From Bacteroidales bacterium (lineage in GTDB: Bacteria; Bacteroidota; Bacteroidia; Bacteroidales; SMBSF77): a DNA stretch of 7,066 bases. Position 1 is the stretch's first letter, and the number at the start of each line of letters is the position of its first letter. The stretch is taken from contig JAIOTT010000264.1 in NCBI GenBank assembly GCA_021106655.1, positions 1 through 7,066 of the forward strand. Direction: 5' to 3'. Shown here piece by piece: positions 5,046-7,066 of the stretch. Position numbers and translations under genes: made by a program. The notes under the pieces were generated by a model. That model made no database searches, had not been told where the DNA came from, and saw only the letters and a program-made list of their open reading frames with translations.

Positions 5046-5133
5046 ATGACAAGGACAATTAAGAAACTGTCATTTCTTGATCGGTGCCGGTTATCCTAAA
5101 ACTGCAGTTATCTCTTTTACCAAACAAAAATAA
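5046..5133 (+). pseudogene. Possible deletion remnant of an ACR3-type arsenite efflux gene
   Basis: An ATG at 5046, four bases after arsM ends, opens an 18-codon frame beginning MTRTIKKLSFLDR and stopping at 5099. ACR3 pumps characteristically begin with a 'KLSFLDRYLTLWIF' segment, so this looks like the first 13 residues of an acr3 gene followed at once by foreign sequence. From about 5080 another frame runs to TAA at 5131-5133 and encodes GYPKTAVISFTKQK. This could be the lost gene's C-terminal tail, but I cannot confirm that from memory. The junction GATCGGTGCCGGTTAT contains a repeated CGGT, which could have mediated an internal deletion. The match is only about 8-9 residues. The setting (an ars operon lacking any arsB or acr3) is what makes it credible. 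Confidence 0.4.
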
Positions 5134-5155
5134 CATATAACTAATAACTTAATCC

Positions 5156-6451
5156 ATGGAATGGAAAAGAGAGCTTAAAATATTTGCCTGGATACTTGGA
5201 TTCTTCCTCTTTGCATATTTCATGCCTTTAGGCAGTATAAGATTCAATAATGCTGTTCTGGAAGCTTTTGAATTAACAAGGTGGTATGCCCGTGAGCATG
5301 TCGTATTATGCCTGATCCCTGCTTTTTTTATTGCAGGTGTGATCGCTGTTTTTGTTAGCCAGGGAGCTGTGATCAAGTATTTTGGTGCCAAAGCGAAAAA
5401 ATGGAAAGCATATCTTGTTGCCTCACTCTCAGGAACTATCCTTGCTGTTTGCAGTTGTACTATCTTACCATTATTTTCAAGTATTCATAAACGTGGTGCA
5501 GGTTTAGGTCCGGCAATTACATTTTTATATTCAGGCCCGGCAATAAACATTTTAGCAATCATTCTGACAGCAAGAATTTTAGGTTTTGATCTTGGGATGG
5601 CGCGTATTATTGGTGCCATTGTTTTCAGTATTGTTATTGGCATAATTATGTCATTGATATACAAGAAAGAAGAAAAAGAGAGAATAGAGAAAATGGATTT
5701 CCCAGATGTAAAAGAAGAACGTCCCATCTGGCAAACTGCATATCATTTCTTTGTTTTGGTATTGATACTTGTATTTGTAAACTGGGGAAGGCCTGATATG
5801 GAGGAAGGTTTAATGTTTTGGATCTGGGCAAATAAGTGGCAGATCACAGCATTCTTCGGATTAATGTTCATTTTCTCTTTAATAAAAATACTAAAAATGA
5901 AAGTTGCATACGTTATTCTTGCAGCGATACCGGTGATTGTAACTGCTTTCATTTTTCCTTCACAGCCAACAATACCTTTTGTAATTGCAGTTATCGGGTT
6001 AACAATACTTACAATGATCACACCCGGCGAATCTAGAGAATGGCTAAGAGAAAGCTGGGGTTTTACCAAGCAGATAATGCCGTTGCTTGCTGCCGGTGTT
6101 TTAATTGCCGGCTTATTACTTGGAACAGCTGATGGTGAAGGTTTAATTCCCAATGAGTGGGTGGCGTCTCTTGTAGGTGGTAACTCTGTCTTCTCAAATT
6201 TCTTTGCTTCGATATTCGGAGCATTTATGTACTTCGCCACGCTTACTGAAATACCTATAATACAAGGCTTACTGAACAATGGGATGGGACAGGGTCCTGC
6301 CCTGTCATTACTTTTAGCCGGACCGGCACTGTCGTTGCCTAATATGTTAGTTATCAGAAGCGTGATAGGAACACAGAAAACTATCGTTTATGTAATCCTC
6401 GTTTCTATCATGGCCACTGTTAGCGGGTTGATTTATGGGTCTATGGTGTAG
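5156..6451 (+). CDS. arsP: ArsP-type permease (DUF318/ArsP_1), putative organoarsenical exporter
   Basis: This is a 431-residue polytopic membrane protein of the ArsP_1 (PF03773, formerly DUF318) permease family, with two half-repeats. The first half has LIPAFFIAGVIAVFVSQGAV, then AVCSCTILPLF (C99, C101) and GPAITFLYSGPAINI (118-132). A charged cytoplasmic linker lies near 169-190. The second half ends in PALSLLLAGPALSLPNMLVI (381-400), echoing the first-half GPA motif. About ten hydrophobic segments are visible. ArsP of Campylobacter jejuni exports trivalent organoarsenicals such as methylarsenite. Position as last gene, after arsM, fits export of ArsM products. Related permeases elsewhere are linked to Cu/Zn or have unknown substrates, so the substrate is inferred from context. 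The start at 5156 is preceded by an A/T-rich leader, and a 113-bp gap holding the putative acr3 remnant separates it from arsM. Confidence 0.82.
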   Translation: MEWKRELKIFAWILGFFLFAYFMPLGSIRFNNAVLEAFELTRWYAREHVVLCLIPAFFIAGVIAVFVSQGAVIKYFGAKAKKWKAYLVASLSGTILAVCSCTILPLFSSIHKRGAGLGPAITFLYSGPAINILAIILTARILGFDLGMARIIGAIVFSIVIGIIMSLIYKKEEKERIEKMDFPDVKEERPIWQTAYHFFVLVLILVFVNWGRPDMEEGLMFWIWANKWQITAFFGLMFIFSLIKILKMKVAYVILAAIPVIVTAFIFPSQPTIPFVIAVIGLTILTMITPGESREWLRESWGFTKQIMPLLAAGVLIAGLLLGTADGEGLIPNEWVASLVGGNSVFSNFFASIFGAFMYFATLTEIPIIQGLLNNGMGQGPALSLLLAGPALSLPNMLVIRSVIGTQKTIVYVILVSIMATVSGLIYGSMV

Positions 6452-6477
6452 AGTTGTTGAGTATGTAAGTGGTTATT

Positions 6478-6530
6478 CGCTTCGCGTAATTCATTGTAAT
6501 TTGTGCTTCGCACGTAATTCGATTGTTATT
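6478..6530. repeat. Two related hairpin-bearing repeat units after the permease gene
   Basis: Unit 1 (from 6478) has CGC-TTC-GCG followed by TAATTCATTGTAATT. Unit 2 (from 6503) has GTGC-TTC-GCAC followed by GTAATTCGATTGTTATT. The TTC loop and the TAATTC-ATTG tail are shared, while the stems differ yet remain self-complementary. The units lie 27 bp after the permease stop and about 80 bp before the terminator, so they would form part of the operon's 3' UTR. Confidence 0.6.
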
Positions 6531-6607
6531 GCATTAACCCAACAACTGAAACTATGTAGTTGAGAGAGCACATGTTTTACGATAATTCCTAATCTCTATA
6601 TATGTTC

Positions 6608-6644
6608 ATCCTCCCAATCTTTAAGTGTTGGGGGGATTTTTTTT
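6608..6644 (+). terminator. Rho-independent terminator of the ars operon
   Basis: CCTCCCAA (6610-6617) pairs with TTGGGGGG (6628-6635, one T-G pair) across a 10-nt loop. It is extended by T6609-A6636 and followed by eight T residues (6637-6644). It lies 157 bp after the permease stop. Most of it also forms the outer end of the left inverted-repeat arm, and a mirror copy at the window's right edge would terminate transcripts arriving on the minus strand. Confidence 0.85.
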
Positions 6645-6759
6645 AGGTTTGTTGAGTGGTATAATGAATGAGACGGATGTGTATGGTTAAACACATCCTT
6701 TCTGAAGTTTCAATTTTTCGACCTTTTTGGCATTTAAAAGTATAATCGGATTTAAGGAC
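6613..6759 (+). repeat. Left arm of a large inverted repeat
   Basis: 6613-6676 is the exact reverse complement of 7003-7066 (64 of 64). 6677-6740 matches 6939-7002 with roughly ten substitutions and no indels. The match fades out by 6759, where GGAC still pairs with GTCC at 6920-6923. The arm contains the terminator, a TGGTATAAT at 6657-6665 that resembles an extended -10 box, and an internal stem-loop GGATGTGT/ACACATCC (6675-6698) with loop ATGGTTAA. That loop string is conserved in the right arm although the stem is not. Confidence 0.92.
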
Positions 6760-6769
6760 AATAGTATAC

Positions 6770-6871
6770 CTATAAACGTTTATAGAGATCAGTATATTTC
6801 AAGTCCTTTTTAGAAGTACAGGAAATCAGGGAAACAATACAAACAGCAATAACAATAAAGATCTTTTTCAT
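6770..6871 (-). CDS. 33-residue lipoprotein-like micro-ORF inside the inverted repeat
   Basis: On the minus strand, ATG at 6871-6869 opens a 33-codon frame: MKKIFIVIAVCIVSLISC, then a charged tail ending DLYKRL, with TAG at 6772-6770. Residues 2-3 are lysines, 4-15 are hydrophobic, and LISC (15-18) is a good lipobox, so it reads as a lipoprotein signal peptide with a 16-residue mature part (a 'lipopeptide' of the kind of small entericidin or lysis lipoproteins in size only). A strong phylum-type promoter lies upstream (6923-6955), giving a leader of about 45 nt. The stop codon lies in a perfect 16-bp palindrome CTATAAACGTTTATAG (6770-6785). I do not recognise the mature sequence. It could also be the surviving 5' end of a longer lipoprotein gene. 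Confidence 0.5.
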   Translation of the reverse strand: MKKIFIVIAVCIVSLISCTSKKDLKYTDLYKRL

Positions 6872-6919
6872 AAGTGCGGGTCTAAGTGGTACTTTGTTGC
6901 CTTTTTACAATTATCGACA

Positions 6920-7066
6920 GTCCAAAAATACGATATTTGTTTTAAAGGCCAAAAAGGTCGAAAGGTTGAAAAGTCAGAAAGGGTGTGGTTAACCATACTC
7001 AGCCGTCTCATTCATTATACCACTCAACAAACCTAAAAAAAATCCCCCCAACACTTAAAGATTGGG
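6920..7066 (-). repeat. Right arm of the large inverted repeat
   Basis: Reverse complement of 6613-6759, perfect over its outer 64 bp and about 84% identical over the next 64 bp, decaying inward. It ends exactly at the window edge at the point corresponding to 6613, so it may continue beyond. Its inner end contributes the TTTTTG -33 box of the micro-ORF promoter. The equivalent -7 position in the left arm (GATTTAAG at 6749-6756) has lost the box. Confidence 0.92.
6923..6955 (-). promoter_or_regulatory. Bacteroidota-type promoter for the micro-ORF
   Basis: On the minus strand, TTTTTG (6955-6950) and TATTTTTG (6930-6923) are separated by exactly 19 bp, matching the TTTG-N19-TAnnTTTG arrangement of the Bacteroidota primary sigma factor. 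This is the best promoter match in the window, and it points at the 33-codon frame. Confidence 0.75.

Larger units (their letters stand above)
6613..7066. mobile_element. Inverted-repeat-bounded cassette, possibly a non-autonomous (MITE-like) element
   Basis: The unit is at least 454 bp, with long arms of about 147 bp, about 160 bp of central sequence, no transposase, and a single micro-ORF inside. Both ends carry inward-reading terminator hairpins. The right boundary coincides with the window edge, so the true end, any target-site duplication and the right half of the right-hand terminator cannot be seen. The left flank offers no clear target-site clue alone. It could instead be a pair of shared terminator/3' regions brought together by an inversion or duplication. 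Confidence 0.35.

Noticed and set aside
5743..6279. 178-codon minus-strand frame opposite the permease
   Set aside because: It lies antisense to the second half of an intact ArsP-type permease and has no recognisable domain; long antisense frames are common opposite hydrophobic proteins.
6657..6665. TGGTATAAT in the repeat arm as a sigma70-type extended -10 promoter
   Set aside because: Other promoters here use the TAnnTTTG box, no matching -35 is present, and no gene follows on that strand.

Overview
The window looks like a chromosomal segment of a low-GC member of the Bacteroidota, possibly a Bacteroidales/Marinilabiliales-type organism. Four lines of evidence point there. Several genes are preceded by the phylum's -7 box TAnnTTTG (306-313, 1570-1577, 1912-1919, and 6923-6930 on the minus strand). 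Shine-Dalgarno sequences are weak or absent and starts lie in A-rich leaders. An ORF6N-domain gene is present. The intergenic repeats (the 'aactcgtaacccgcaac' type and compensatory GGA-loop hairpins) resemble ones I recall from this phylum.

Layout. Positions 1-95 (minus) hold the start of a gene that looks like a Crp/Fnr regulator, cut by the window edge. A perfect 30-bp palindrome (221-250) separates it from a tRNA-Pro(GGG) gene with its own promoter and terminator (280-438). A repeat-bearing spacer leads to a minus-strand ORF6N-domain gene (600-1133). Positions 1134-1599 carry no gene but hold duplicated 51-bp repeats, two hairpins and the ars promoter/operator.

Positions 1600-6451 form an all-plus-strand arsenic-resistance cluster: arsR, a small CxxC thioredoxin (arsE-like), a periplasmic thioredoxin-fold lipoprotein (arsF-like), a CcdA/DsbD-like membrane protein (arsG-like), a thioredoxin-coupled arsenate reductase (arsC), an As(III) S-adenosylmethionine methyltransferase (arsM) and an ArsP-type permease. 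Two copies of an inverted repeat TTCG-N8-CGAA, each overlapping or abutting a -7 box, are the probable ArsR operators. No intact arsB/acr3 arsenite pump is present. A short tract between arsM and arsP (5046-5133) reads like the start of an ACR3 pump followed by a truncation, so the pump may have been deleted here.

The likely logic is: ArsC reduces arsenate to arsenite, ArsM methylates arsenite to toxic trivalent methylarsenicals, and ArsP exports these. The E/F/G trio resembles the arsEFG set linked to aromatic arsenicals. Its cysteine layout also matches a DsbD system split over three polypeptides (cytosolic thioredoxin, membrane relay, periplasmic thioredoxin), which would carry electrons to the periplasm.

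After the operon come UUC-loop hairpin repeats (6478-6530) and a strong terminator (6608-6644). The terminator is also the outer edge of a large inverted-repeat structure filling 6613-7066. Its arms are about 147 bp, the outer 64 bp being perfect, and they enclose a 33-codon lipoprotein-like micro-ORF on the minus strand. The inner end of the right arm supplies that ORF's -33 box. This looks like a non-autonomous mobile element or an undescribed IR-bounded cassette, and it is the least explained object in the window.
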